From contig NW_020653900.1 in the NCBI RefSeq assembly GCF_003589595.1, forward strand, positions 4,242,176-4,306,175: a stretch of 64,000 bases of DNA, written 5' to 3'. The notes beneath the pieces are model-generated. The model ran no database searches, was not told the origin of the DNA, and was given only the letters and a program-made list of their open reading frames with translations. Positions within the stretch are counted from its first letter, which is position 1. Every line of letters begins with the position of its first letter. This DNA is from Hyposmocoma kahamanoa (lineage: Eukaryota > Arthropoda > Insecta > Lepidoptera > Cosmopterigidae). A program made the translations under genes and the position numbers. This document shows positions 12,101 through 27,100 of this stretch, piece by piece.

Positions 12101-15100
12101 TTGCGCGGCGCCTAAGAGTAGGGTGCAATAATGTTCTAATTAATTCGACCTTGCAATAAAATGATAGCACAGCTTGTTATATACGAAAAACCTCTCTAGA
12201 AGTATATGGGTTGTATACACAATTGTGTATGAGTGCACATCTAAATTTGTAAAAAATATAGAATAATGTAAAATGCTAATATAAAACAGAGCGTCTTTCC
12301 GTCTTTAAATAATCTTGACCCAATTCATTGTGCGTTCGTCGACCCAGCGCGCTTAAATTCTTTTCCGCCATTCAGTTTGTCATTAAAACATTTTGTCCTA
12401 ATAATTATTTTATTTATAAAACCTGTAAACAACCTGGAATCATTGAGCGGTACGATGGCGTGGCAGCAGTTTTCTCACTGTATTTATTAACTTCAATCAT
12501 TAATAAGTAATGTTAGAATTATTGGGAGAGCTGCGGTAGCCTAATGGTTTCATCTACTTACCTTGTCTACCGACTCGAGAGATAGGGTTTTTCGGGGACG
12601 GGCGTCCGAGTCAAGCTCTCCGCACAGGCGTCTCAGAAGGCGTACCACTGGCATGGACCTCGGGTATGGACCTCGTCGGGTGATTCGCTGCAGCGATGAA
12701 CTCGTTCATCTGCCCCGGTAGCATATGGCCGGGTCGTTCGTTCCATCGTCTTAGTAGCGGTCTAGTTGAGGACCTGAAACGAGGAGACGCGCGGGGCACG
12801 TGAGTTGCCCTTTAAGTCGGTAGCTATGCCCTGACATTGTAGCAGGTCACGCTATCAGGCATCTACGACACTAGCCCGGAGACCTAGTAGAGAATGAGAA
12901 AGACATCTAGAGAGATAGGCCGCGTAGGAATTAGGAAACTGGAGAGACGCCGTTATTCGACTTAGAGTCGGCAACCGTTAGTCGAGTGAGCGTGCCTACT
13001 GCTCCGGTACCTATCTGGAAAATGGAGAGGGTACTGTACGTGCACCCGGGGCGTCTCACCTAAGACACTAGGCTTGCAGAGAACGGAATGAAGTCGGGGC
13101 AAATGGGCTGATCTGGGGTTAGGACCCGTAGATATAGAAAAAAAGGGCAGATTTGGTATGGGGGCGTGGTTCGTGTCGCCTCGATTTGATCAAAATGATC
13201 ATGTCGAAGTGACACGCCTACAAACATCGACACATTGACATGGCGATCGTTGTACATACAAGATTTCTCGTAAAACGGGAAAATGTCAAGTTGTAGCAAT
13301 ACACGTTGTAAAAATTGGAGTGAAAACAAAAATTTTTAAACCAGTGAGATAACATTCCACCGGCTATTTGCATTTTTAGTTACTATTTATATTATTATTC
13401 AATGATAGAAATTTCTAGACTCAAATATAGTGATGTTCATTTACGATTAACGATGTTTATCGACAATAAATTTTTACTGAAATGTTTGAATTTTAAATTT
13501 TTTTTGAATTGATACTCAATTATTTTTTTGTGAAATTACTCCACTAGTTTGTTATAAAAAATTCCTTCGATCCGGCCGGATTCGAACCGACGTCTTTTAG
13601 CATACCGTGTCAGACGCTATACCAACTAAGCCACGACACGAACCAGCGGACCTCACGAATTTTTCTATTGCTTGTTGTCGTGTCTTTGTATTTGGTTTTT
13701 CAACGACTTTTTAGTCGTAGCGCCATCTATGAGAAATCTGTGAAAGCTTTATCACCCAGTTAGATACCCTTATAGCTGCCGGCCCTGGCGAGAGATGTCG
13801 CTATTCACTGTATTTTAAATTTTTATTGAATTGATATTCAATTTTTTTGTGAAATACTCCACTAGTTTGTTATAATTATTAATACAAAGATCGAACACTC
13901 AGAAAAAATTCCTTCGATCCGGCCGGATTTGAACCGATGTCTTCTAGCATACCATGCCAGACGTTATACCAAGTAAGCCACGGCACGAATCAGTGGACCT
14001 CACGAATTTTTCTATGTGCTTGTTGTCGTGTATATTTTTGTATTTGGTTTTCCAACGACTTTTTGTTTGAATTTCTTACTATCTTTGTAATGTATGTATA
14101 TATAATATATCTTTGTAATTAAAGTCCCTAAAATATCGAAGCGAAAAGCATTCACGTTAAATTGATTTCTTTTATTTTATTATTATTATTACTAAACCTT
14201 TTATTTCGAGTAACTTTAACACAACTCAAATTTCGGACAACCGTTTCAATTTCATGTCATTTTGTACGAGTATGTTGCTGTTGCTTGAAGAGAATTGTAT
14301 GTGTATTATTGTTTTAGATAATTTAGATATTTAAATTCCATTATACTCGTAGATTAAAAGTAGAGTTAGTAGAGTTCTTCCCAACACAAGCATACATTTG
14401 CTTAAAGGGAGGACCTGATCTACCATTGTTGAACCAAATTGAGAAATAAATAAATTTTTAATTTTTTTTAAGAGTATTTTTAATTTATAAGTTTTTCCAA
14501 TGTCTTCAAAATAAAAGAAGGGTGGATTGAAGCTGCAGGAAAATCAAAAGATTGCTTTTCTTATTACTATTTCTTATTTTGTTTAAATTTCCATAGCAAA
14601 TGCATTTAAAAAATAAATAAAATAAACTCTGCTTTATTTTACATGTGTATGCAAAATAAATTAGAAACAATTGTAGAAAATTACATAAATCCTTCATAAA
14701 AAACAACATAATTTAATTTATTAAATTCGATGATGGTTCGAATTTACTCTTGACAGTGACAGCTTCACCAACTCGTGGTAACGTATAATGGAAAAGTGAC
14801 ACTAGCGACGATCGCCATATTTTTTATATTATTCTTATAATACTGACACTGGCCCAAGCCTAGTGGCCGCCATTAAGAAAATAATAATAATTTATATTAA
14901 TTTAATAATACACCTATACCAGTGTAGGTATAGTATGAAAAATGGAATAATTTTTTAATATTAAAAACGGCCACATGGTTTCTAACTGTCGATTAGGTAG
15001 GACCACATCCCTCGTTGAGTAGCGTCAGTTTAAGGTTAATAAGGTTAATAATTCACGGAGCGGTCTCCATCCGCGCCCGCCGGTGCTGCTAGACAATGGT

Positions 15101-18100
15101 TTTATTTCAATACTCACGACCCAGCAAATTTGTGCGGGCACGTAGCCACCGCGATTGCGGGTACGTAACCGTTGCGATTGCGGAACGGACCGCGAAGTTA
15201 GTGGGAGTTAATCGCAATTCGCGCGGTTAATAGAGAACTCATCCCGCGTGCGCCTGCACCACATTGCGCCTGAACCGACCGCCAAAGTGCGCGGGCGACG
15301 ACGGCCGCCAAGCGCGCAGGTGATCGCGCCCTGCGCGGTTCTACTAGTACCCCGCCGCGGCAACCGCGAGCAACCGTCACCACTACAGGCGTAAAACGCG
15401 CCGTGAAATGTGCTACTAATTTTACATACTTAACTATTACATTGGTGAAAACCGCTGTGATTTCTTAGTGTAACAAAAAATGAGTTTCAGCGCCATCTAA
15501 CGTGTATTAGTTAGCTATTATATACTACTCTTACTCTCTGTAAGTTTAATTTTGTTAAATTTTAAAATTGTGTTACGTCGTTTTCACGTTTGAAGCCCTA
15601 CCCAATCAAAATTTTAAAGTTATAGTAGTAGATAATAGAGCGTAAAGTTTGAATTGCACACAAGCTAAAAAGTGTCGACATCGGTACCCGATCTTACGCA
15701 GCGTCATTACATATCTTCCCTTTTTTTCTATATCTATGTTAGGACCTGACTTAGATGATCCCTGTGCGGGTTCGCTCGCACAGGTCATAGTCTCGCATAA
15801 CTAAGAGGTTGATAGGGAGGGGCACTATAAACAAAATTTATGCAGAAAGATATGGAACTAACGTGCTACATTTCACATTGGGCCTGAGAGGAGACCCGTG
15901 CCCAGCAATGGGATGTATAAATGGATTGATGATATTGAATATTGTGAGAGAAACAGAAAATAGCTTTGCATTTTATTAAAATTACGTGCAAAATTGTCAG
16001 TGTTGCAACTAGGTAGCTATGGTACCTAACGTCACATGAACGACTTAAGATTTTTAGGAAATGAAACTATTTTTTGTACCTAAGTCGCGTATATTTGTTT
16101 TTTAGTGTTCAAATGACTTTCGTACACGTGGACTAACACAACCATAGTTCTCATGACTCCGCAGCAAAAGTTGAAAGAGAATCTTACTTGATTTTTATTT
16201 ATTTTTTATTTTTATTTATTTACCTTAAATCCTATGCGAGTGTAAACGAGTTGAAGGCTGAGGTTCAGAATACGATTTGTAATACAATTCATCACAACAC
16301 GTTATTAAAAGTTACTCAAAATGAATTCGTTAAAAGATTAAATTTGTGTATCCAAGAAAATGGAGCTCATTTCGAGCAACTATTTAGTTAGATTACCATT
16401 TTTTTTCGTTTTATTAAAATACGTTAAGATTTCATGTTTTTTTTTTCATTTAATTAACCAATTTTTGTGAGAGATTTTATTCTTGTAATTAACCCTATCG
16501 ATCGATGTAATAAAAGTTCAAGGTGCATTTTTTTCAGGTTAATGCGGGTTCGATTCCCGCGTGTTGCTAGAAATTTTCGAAAATCTATGATAGCAGTTTT
16601 ATTTCTTTATAAAATAAAGGAATATTTCCTTTTTAAGTAAAAAGTTCTATCTCCAGTGTTTAGAGTACTGTCCCTCCAGCTGGCATTACAAATTTCTAGC
16701 CTGTATACTTATAAATGAGATTTTGAATGGTTTTAGGACATGAAAATTTATCGAGTTCTTTTTTCAGTTCAAATCCTGTTGCCCCAGATTAGATAGATAG
16801 ATAAATGATGTATTCGTCACAGTATACACAAACATGTGATACATGTTAAAAATCCGAAATAACAATAGCAACACAGCACAAATAAAACATAAGCATTAAC
16901 AAATTATTTTTTAATAAGGTTCAAAAGTTTTACCTACGCTTGTGCTCTTTTCAGGCTATGGAGACCTGGAGTTCGGCCTTATGATGCACATGAAGGCCAT
17001 CAAGCCCAACACAATTGTGGTCACTACCGTTCATGACTGGCAGGTACCTATTTATTCACTCAATAAGCAATCCCATAACTATTAATCCAGAACAAATTTA
17101 TTTATACAACCCTGAACACCCATTTTTGCAAAAATCGATTCCTCCAATGAACATTACGCCATTTTCTGTTATGTTTTGTAAACAGCCATATTTATTGACT
17201 AATATTGTGTTCTCCGAATTTTGAAAAAAAAGAAGCAAAAACGGAATTCCAAAAAAAAAGAATTTTGTGAAAAAAATTACAAAGAAACAAGAAACAAAAT
17301 AAAAACAGGTAGGAACAGGTCTAAAACTTAAGTTGGCGTAGTGTGTTGGAGGTATCGAAATGCGATCGTGATTGCCACTCTCGTATAGGTTTTTTTCACC
17401 TTGAGCGAAAGTGTGTTATTGTCTCTTATTGTAATCTAAGCTGACGCCACCTTAATCATTTGCAATATATAAAAGGCCAATTATGGTGATTTACACTTAC
17501 AAAATCATTATAAGTATTTTCAATTCGCGCTCTTGGTGAAATAAGGCCACATCTGCAAAATGAAAACTTCAGGAGAGAGGTTTAATGATTCTGCGAACGA
17601 AATTTCTCGATAACTTTTTATAGGAGTTATAAAATTCACATATACATAATTTGTTTCATGTAGTTCGTATTATTTTTATGATTGTTCATATGGCTAAAAC
17701 GTATGATCGCATATTGCTTTATTATACCAAGAGTACCAATTGCAACAGTTCTAGCATATATTGCACATATTGTAAGGGTGCTGCTGCTGGTGAAATTACA
17801 GGCACATGGGACTTGTCAACTTATGTCTCAGGGTAACGGGCGCTGATGCGGTGCCCCTCAGATATTTGCTATTTAAAGCTCTGAGCGGCACTGCAACTGT
17901 TATGGACAGGCGTGTCGCTTATCATCAGGCGCACCACTTGTTCGTCCCGTCAAAAAAAAACGAGAAATTAGTCGGTTGTAACTATAAGTAACCATTTTTT
18001 TTTTAACTTTCTTTGACGATCTCGGTGGACCAACTGTTTGCACTGTAGACACTATGGTCTCTGTATACCCCATTGGGAAATAGGCGTCACGATAAGGCAC

Positions 18101-21100
18101 AGATATATATATAATTTTCGTTATGTTGGTCAAATTGTAAATGAATTTTATATGGAAAAACAAACGTGTTTTGTTTTAGGTTTTCAACACCTTACCTGCG
18201 GAGCTCTTCGGGCCCCACGATGTACCCATTGACATCATTGTCACACCGACACAGGTATGATTAACAAGCAGCAGTCCCAGCATACCTAATACTATAGATA
18301 TAGATGGTTTATACTTATGGAACACTCGTAAAAGACCTTAGAAATATTCCTAAGATACAAAACTTTGTTCAAATAAAACTCTAAATTTCTAAAATTTTGT
18401 TACTAAAATTAAGTAACTAAACACCATAATATCCGATGATAAGTGACAATGTAGACACAACAAACAACAACAAACAAAAAACAAAGCAACGAAGTTGCTT
18501 TGTGTTATTTTCTAATGTTCATGTAAGCTTTTAAATGTGATTGTTCAAATGGAATTGGACATTCACATTGTAATGCGCAGGCCATACCGCGAACGAAGCT
18601 AAGCTAACTTAGCTCACTTAGCCGGGGCATCTTTTCATACTTCGCTTCACACCGCGAACTAAGCGAACCGAGCTAACTACACTAACCCAACGATTCCACT
18701 AGCTATGTAAAATATGTCGCCCTTTTGCCGCCCTTCTTCAATCCCGCACGTATCCATAGTCAGTACTTAAAGTTTGTCCCAATCCATTTTCAACAAAAAG
18801 TAAACAAAACTGTTTACTTTAGTTGGTATAGCGTCTGGCACGGTATGCAAGAAGACGTCGGTTCGAATCCGACCGGATCGAAAGAATTTTTTCTGAGTGT
18901 TTTTTCTGAGTGTTCGATCTTTGTATTAATAATTATAACAAACTAGTGGAGTAATTTCACAAAAAATAATTGAATATCAATTCAATAAAAATTTAATTAA
19001 ACAAAACTGGTTAAAATACTAAAGCAATCACTCAGTAAATCGAATAAGTAACACTTTCAACGTATATTTCGAAGATTTCGACTTGATATCTCATCGCTTT
19101 TTCCAACAATAATTATTTGAATAGCATCGTAAAATTGTATTTGAAAAATGGTAGTCCAAAAGCGAGGTTATTTTTCATCTATACACCTATGGTTGCATAG
19201 TGCTGTACGAAAAAAAAACATTCGGTTCATTCAATTAAAGTTTTTGTAATCGATTAGTAAATCGAATATTTCAATCGCAGTCGAACGAGTATCTTAGTTT
19301 AAGGATTTGAAGGAGGGCTTAAAATTAAGATTTCGGAAATTTTAAATATGCTTATGTAGGGAAAACCGCTAGTATGACTCAATTGAACAAATCGATTAAT
19401 TAATTGAATGAATCGATTTGTTCAATTGAGTCATACTAGCGGTTGTAGTTGGCATTACAATTGGCCATCACTAAACTGTCTATGGTCGTATCAGGGACTT
19501 GTTTGTTTACATTTTGTTGAAAATGGATTGAAAGAAGTATACTACGTATTTTTAACCGACTTCAAAAAAGGAGGAGGTTCTCGATTCGAATATGTTTATT
19601 ATAAAGTAATATTATTATTATTTTAATAAAATAAAATGAATATGGATCCGCGAGAAGAGCTGTGTTTGACCACCCAATAGTATTTTATAATTCACGCTTA
19701 ATAAAACGTATTAATGGCTTGTAGAAATGGGCTGATGATGAGAATATTTCAATAGTAAAGATTATATTTTTTAACAGGTGATAGAAACACAACGTCTCAG
19801 CCAGCGACCGGTGGGTATCCTGTGGCATCTGCTCTCCAATCGTCGCGTTCAGCTGATGCCGATCCTCGGCCAACTGCGTGACATCGAGATGCTGTGAGTA
19901 CATTGCACTGATTTTTTGCTAAATCTTAGAGAAACTTGTTCTAAATAGGTCGTGAGCGCTAACGCAGTATCTTAAACATACCCCGAACGCTCCATACAAC
20001 GGGCGAAAGTTATTTACCTACTAGTACTACATACAGCATGGCGCTACCTGCACACGCGCAAATGTGTGCGTGAAGTGGCAAGATTACTTGTCACTTTCTC
20101 GTACGTGTTTAGAGCGGCAACATAGCGAAAATTTTAACGCGAATCTGTTTTCTATAATTATATTAATAGAATCCTATAATTACACAAGTTAATTAGGTAT
20201 TTATATCGATATAACATTATATTTTTCATTAATTCAGTAACTAGAAAAATAGTGAAGGTTTATTTAAAAAAAATAAATTTAAAAACAATAAAATGTTATA
20301 TTTTGGACAGATACTTTTAAATAAGGTAACCAAGGTATTTGAAATTTCGTGTCCAACTTATATAATAATTATATTCACTACATATTTATCGCCAATACAA
20401 ATTGAAAATTCGTGAAACTTTGTATAATGTATTTTATCACATTATATTGATATATTAAATCTGTATTATTTATTACTCTGCACTAAAAAACGAAGAAAAT
20501 AATAACTGAATGAGTTTCAAACATAAGTTTTTTTACTTACCTCGTTTAATCTTACGGAAAACGAAAGAAACTCCTCTCTTTGTCCCGTTTAGATGATGAT
20601 AAACAGCCGTACACTGCACAACTCACGACCGTTATAAATAGTAACTGCCTCCGTGGCCGAACGGTTACCATGCCGGACTGCCACGCAGAGGTCCCAGGTT
20701 CGATTCTCGGGCCGGGAGAAATGTTTGTATGGCTTACATTTATTTCTCTCGTGAGTTTGGGTGTAATTTGTGGTTGTCTATGTGTGTGTCCATGGCACCC
20801 GCGACACAGTGTTTCCCTAGTGCGGGGCTATGTTGAGTGTGTGCGTTATTATGTGTGCGTTATAACGTACAATGATGTTATGTATTAATGTACAAGTTTC
20901 AAAGCCGTCTTAGCGCGAAAACGGCTCGACGACAGCCTTGTTGTCGTTCAGTCAATGTGACCGTCAATGTGCGGGGCGTGGTGCGGTATCTAAAGCTAGG
21001 GAGGGACGGAGAGTGTCCATTCTCGTTAGATGTTTGTTCTCGGCCTTAAATAAAATCACGCTACATTAGAAAACCTGCTATCATATGGTTCCGTGTAGCA

Positions 21101-24100
21101 ATTGCTATGTAGGTTTTCACGTAAAATCCAATCTACGCCATCTAGTGTCCTTAGAAGGAACTATAAAATCCTAGCTATCGAAAGCGGTGTATTTAAATAG
21201 GTTTGTTAGTTTTTAATATAGTTGGTTTGTATAATATTGAAAATTTTCGCGGTCATCATCGCAATGGGCATTGTTCATTTTTTTCAAACTCTATTTCAAA
21301 ATCCATTTCGAGGAATAATAATAATAATTTTTATTTCAGGACAGTAGTCCCATAATACACAAAAAAACACAATAATAAAATCAGTAATAAAATTAAAATC
21401 AATGTAAAACCAAAAATAAAACAAAATAAAAATAAAAATACAATAACTAATAAAATTTGTAATTATTATTAAAAATAAGAATAAGGTTGCTGATTGATAT
21501 TTTGTATGTAGGTATGTCAATATTATTACGTTGAGATTCTTTACATTTTTCAAAAAATAGTATTGACCTTTATTTGCCATTCAATGACGTCATCAGTAGC
21601 TCTATAATGTTTTGTTCGTTCATAATGCAAAGCAAAAACGCAAAAATAAATTTAAATGTCACTTCACGTTTGTAAACATAACCTTACTATCTTTGCAACT
21701 TTTAATTTTGCTGCCGGGAGACAAAATATCAAATATAACATAGCCATGGAATACAACAAAATATCAAATATAACACAGCTATGGAATACAGAAAGTGTTT
21801 TGTTCATACCTGCGAGAATGGTTCAATAAATAACACAAACAAGAGGTTTGTTCATATTAGAGAAAATTGCAATACTTTATAACAAGTTTACACTATTTAT
21901 TGTTGTGAAGATCACTTTGAAGTGAGTTAATAAACCTGTATAAAACAACACTGTCTTCCTTTTCACTGTTAGTACTACTGTGAAATTTATTAATTTAAGG
22001 TAATAAATATTCTATTAGTTTTGTAGCCGACCAGAGATTTGGTGAACTGCTTCAAAGTGAAAATTATGAAATATGAGCAAAAACTCAAATGCACAGTCAA
22101 GCTGCGCAATATCAGTATATTAAATGAGGTATCAATTCAACAGTTTCATTAGTATGATTGTAATTTACCTATTGTATACTATATAAAGCCAATAATAATA
22201 TGTTTTCAGCTGCTACTGCTATTCTAACCTAGTACCAGCATAACAGCAAAAAAAGAAAACATGGAGAGTTTGTGTAATCCCCAATACGTCTCCGACTTGC
22301 ACATTACTTGTAAAGTTTATTTAGTTATATCATTAGTCTTGTGCTATTATGAAGCATTCTTATAACAAAAATGTTGTTGGTTGCATTAAGAAGTATCCAA
22401 TCTACTTTTTAACTGACTTCGAAAAAAGGAGGTTTTCAATTCGACTGTGTTTTTTTTTGTATGTGTGTTACGCGATAACTCCGCCATTTATGAACAATTT
22501 TGATGATTCTTTTTTTGTTCGAAAGAAGGTACCTCAGATGTGGTCCCATTTCAATTTCAAGAAAATATTCCACCTCTAAGGGTGGCAAACTAGGGGATGA
22601 ATGACTTTTGAGGTCAGTCTTTTAACCGGGGGTTAGGTTATTAGATACACGCTGCAAAACAGCGTGACGTAAAAGTGGTTGACAAAAGTACAAATTATAG
22701 AATAAAGGAATCAACAAGTGGTAGGACGACAGCTGAAATAATTTCTTCTCTAGAAGTTTCTTCAACAGCTACTCCTTCTATATTTGGTTCTGCATCCAAA
22801 ATGTAAGAATGAAGTAGCTTCTCTGTTTGGTTCTACATCCGAAATGGAAGAATGGACTTTACTATGGACAAGGCAAAAACAGTGTTAAAAAGTAGAAAAC
22901 ATATTGTTATAGTAACTTTGTTTAAAACAAAACGAATTGATTCAGTATAAAGAATAAGTGATCAACTTGAATTTTCGGACTAAACTTGCAATAAGGATTT
23001 TGATCAGTATAGAAAATTTAGGTAATTAAAAAAAAAAATCTAATTTGCACTTCTCATTGAAAAGAAATTAAAAAACCTGCCACTTGTATTTAAAGTAAGC
23101 AGTTATTCAAATGTTGAAATGATTTCGATGTTGAAATTTTTACTGCATAAACAACACTTATCTACAAATATGTGCCATATTTGCATGCGATTTTTCTTTA
23201 ATAAAGAGTGAATTCCTAAAAAATAATAATTCTAAAATCAGCACATTTTCTTGATGTGGATTAATGTCATGATTATGAAATTAAAATCAATGCATACCTT
23301 TTTGCCGAAGAGAACTTGGTTGGCATTTTTTTAACAGCTGTGTTTTGCCAGCAACAAATTTGTATATAAAAAAATATGGGGATCATCGCCAGTGTCAGTT
23401 TCCTAATTCAAAAATCTTATTTAAGTTCTAGTAGTATGTGAAATTTATCAATATCACACAATTTTCCCCTTACATGATAGTTTTTTTTAATTAAATGACA
23501 GCTTTATAATGTCGAAAATTTAAAGAAGGTACCAACACTAAAGAGTATTATTGGTTAACGGTCGAAAGGTAAAAAAGTGTGATTCAAGTAAATTGTTATT
23601 TAGATCATGGAGTAAATAAAATACTTATTAATTAATAATACTTTTATTTTTGTTATTAGCAAATAGCACTTGAAATTGTCAGAATTGACATAAGATCACT
23701 ACTCACTCACGAGATACATTTAACCAGTGTTTCCCGTTGATCAGACTGGTCTGGCCAATGGGATTGTTTTAATAACGAATGGTGGGAATGTTTAATCAAT
23801 TTTATGACATCAATAACACATTTGGTCACATTTATAATATTAATTTTAATATAAAACCACTACTACACATATATCTCATCTAATTACGTAGGAGCTGTAT
23901 AAAGTTTTCATTTCACAATATTTTTGTCACTTACTACTTTCATCTGACTTCATAGCCTTTTTAAGCTGAGTTACAAATATTTTTACATTATAAGCATCTC
24001 TTAACTCAGCGTCGTGCCTCTTGGCATAGGCCTCATCCAGACCTTTCTAGTGCGCTCTATCAAGAGCTACTCTTCTTCAACATGGTCCTACAGTTAGCTT

Positions 24101-27100
24101 CAGCTTATCCTCCCATCTTTGATGTTGACACTTTCTATTACGTTTTCCATCACGTGGGTACCAAGTGATGACTACTTTGCTCCATTTTTCCGGCCCACGT
24201 AACAGCTATTTAGTTTTAAATCTATATAGATGTTTCAACATTTGAACGATTTTTACTCTTCTTATTTCTGCTACATTAAGCTTGTTTTAAGTAAATGTAT
24301 TCCATAATCATTACATTTTCGACTTTTGGCAATTTACGTAATTCAGCTTTTATAAAGTTCATGATTCCGTCAGTCATATATCTGCACTAAATAAAACAAG
24401 AAGAAACAAAAACGAGTGCGAAAATAGTAGAACGATAAATCCAATACTTTAAAGAAATACCAGAGAACACAAAGTAACGAAATACATCTACACGCTAGAA
24501 TTTCGTTTTTGACATTTTGAGAGATGTCAATTTACTTTTTTAAATATTCCCTGCCGCAAAGGTTAACATTTATAGAGTCATTGAAGACGTCATCAAATAA
24601 ATAACTTGCAAAATTTTCAAAAAATCATAAGGCAAATAAGCTACGAAATGATAAAATATCCAAAGGAGTGTCTTAAAATAGTCTATATTTTCGAAAAAAA
24701 ATTTAATGTGTAAAAAAATGAGGTCAAAAATTGTGAACAATGCCCATTGTTTTTTTCGTATAATATCAAGTGACGGGATGAACAAGTCGTGAGCCGGGTG
24801 GTGAGCGGCACGCCTGTCCATAACAGTTGTAGTGCCACTCAGTGGTTTAAATCGCAAAGATCTGCGACATAAGTTGACAAGCCCCGTGTGCCTGTAATTT
24901 CACCAGGACCCCTTACCCTTTAAAACCGAAACACAGTAATGCGGACATTACAGCTTGGCGGCAGAGATAGATACGGTGACAGTACTTCCCTGGGCGAACT
25001 CTCACAAGGAGCTTTACTACTACTAAAAAAATGTTAATGTATAAACGGAGTTTACGTAATAGTTTTCAAAGTTTTTTATGTTCTAAATTTCTCCCACATT
25101 ATCCGTCATGATATCGTTTTTTGATAAATAGAAACAGTAGTGTATATATTTGGCGTTCCTCAGCGCTGGCCGCGCCTGCGCGCTGAAGGAGGAGGACACG
25201 GACGTAGAGGAGCGTGTGGCGCAGCGCCCGCGTCGACCACGTCGCCGCACGCGCAGCCACAAGAGCCACAGCGAGGGCGAGGTATTTATATTTTATATTC
25301 TTCTTGTATCGATGGCATTATGTTATAATGCTTGCCATCGTGGTAAAAGCATTTGCCAATCGGCGTAAGGTAATTGCCGATTGTTGCCCAAGGTGCTTCA
25401 GATGTACACAAAAGGAATGGTACGCCGTGCGGGGAGGCTCTTCATGCACCTTTTTATAATACCAAGTGACGGGACGAACAAAGCGTGCGCCTGGTGGTAA
25501 GCCATGGATTTATGCACTGCAGCTGTTATGGGCTCATGCGCTTGCCCTTAACAGTTGCAGTGTTACTCAGAACTTTAAATCATAAAGAACTGGGGGCACC
25601 GCCACTGCGCCCGTCACCCTAAGACATAAGTTGACTTGTCAACTTTGTCTCATGTGTAAAGTTTCTATAATTTCACCAGCACCCTTCACAACCGAAACAG
25701 TAATATGACCATTACTGCTTGGCGGTAGCACTACTACGACTATGTTTCTTTTTCGATTTTGATGATTTCTTTTTCTTGGAAAGAAAATACCTCGGGAGTG
25801 GTCCAATTTCAATTTGAAGAAAATATTCCACCTCCAAGGGCGGCAAACTAAGGGAATGAGTTTTGAAGTCGGTTTTTTTTAGTACTGACTGATTCTACTT
25901 GTGTACTATTCAAAACTGGATTGCGTGAATATGTTCCGACACGGTCCTAGTCTGCAATATATATATTTATATCACTAAGTATAAGTTTATTTACGTATAT
26001 TTATATATACAAATGTACATATGTGTAGGTATTTGGTATAATATAAAATTTTACCCTTGGCACAATACGTCTCCCGCTGTTTAGCTTTCCTCTGCCTCGA
26101 AAGTTGAGAGATCGATTTTAGCGGTAAGGCCGCATATGCACATTAGTTTTAAGTTGTTTGTGTGCTGTTTTTGTTCTTGTGTGTGAGCAATACAGTGTAC
26201 ATCTATACGTTATACAAAAAATTTAGCTGACTGTCGTTAATTAGAAGGCATTATCGAAATTCAAACAGTTGTTTATCTCATGTTCGCAGGGTAACACTAC
26301 AGAGGGCGAGGAGGGCAAACCGGGCAAGCCCCGCCGGCCGGCGAGACGCCGCAACAGCAACAAGTCCGCTAGCAAGGAGGGCAAAGAGGGCAAAGAAGGC
26401 AAAGATGGCAAGGAGCCCGACCAGAAGCCGCGCCGCACCAAGCGTCCGCGTCCCGTCATCGACTTTTCTGTCAAGGTACGCACCACTTCCTTGACTTTTT
26501 TTTGGGGCAACTTACACTGTAAAAGTCGACACGCGCAACGCCACGGCGCATGTCTTTCGAATGGTCCATACACAAACGCACTAACGCCGGAAAATAATAT
26601 GGCATCATAAATAATATGTATGTATCTGCCCAACTCTTTATTATTTCTTTAAGTGAATTTGCACAAAATTCGACAATAATTATATAAAAATTAATTAATA
26701 TTTACGATAAAGGCTCCATTACTCTTGTGTTCAAGTAATTTTCAGTCGAAGCTAAATTTAACAAAATGCACCATATTTTGTTAAGTTTCCAGTAGAAGCT
26801 GCATATGGTGTTATTGGGCCCTTAAATTGTTGCAAGCAAAATAAGGCAACTGTACTGCAATGACGTTACAATTTAAATTAAATGTTTTAGTTTTTTATAT
26901 TTCGTTACATGTCACTACGTTTGTATAGGTTAACTTCGGTCTTTTTTTTTTCGTGGTTTTTGTATTAGACCCGACGTCCATTTGTTGGTAGGTCAATGAC
27001 GTAAGGCTATATTGACATACGTTTAGAGAATGAGAAGTGCAAAAAATATTTTTTATTTATTTAGGAAAATAATTTGTCTTATACAAGTCATACAAAAAAT

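Larger units (their letters stand above)
18780..19530. mobile_element. MITE family G carrying a nested SINE
   Basis: Inverted ends CAATCCATTTTCAACAAAAA and its complement near 19530. A second copy in reverse orientation lies at 27893-28418. This copy is about 225 bp longer, largely because of the SINE inserted at 18813-18998. It also holds a perfect hairpin at 19364-19444. Confidence 0.75.

Noticed and set aside
13060..13329. 89-codon minus-strand frame
   Set aside because: No domain; lies in MTHFSD intron next to a GC-rich repeat-like segment.
13560..13640. tRNA gene on the minus strand (A and B boxes present)
   Set aside because: The same sequence recurs at several loci with a shared non-tRNA tail, and the copy at 18813 has target duplications. 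These are SINE heads.
25140..25459. Three overlapping plus-strand reading frames of 62-81 codons
   Set aside because: They are frames over or around MTHFSD exon 6 (25164-25281); only the frame that joins neighbouring exons is used.
26241..26633. 130-codon minus-strand frame
   Set aside because: It is the antisense shadow of the repetitive MTHFSD exon 7.
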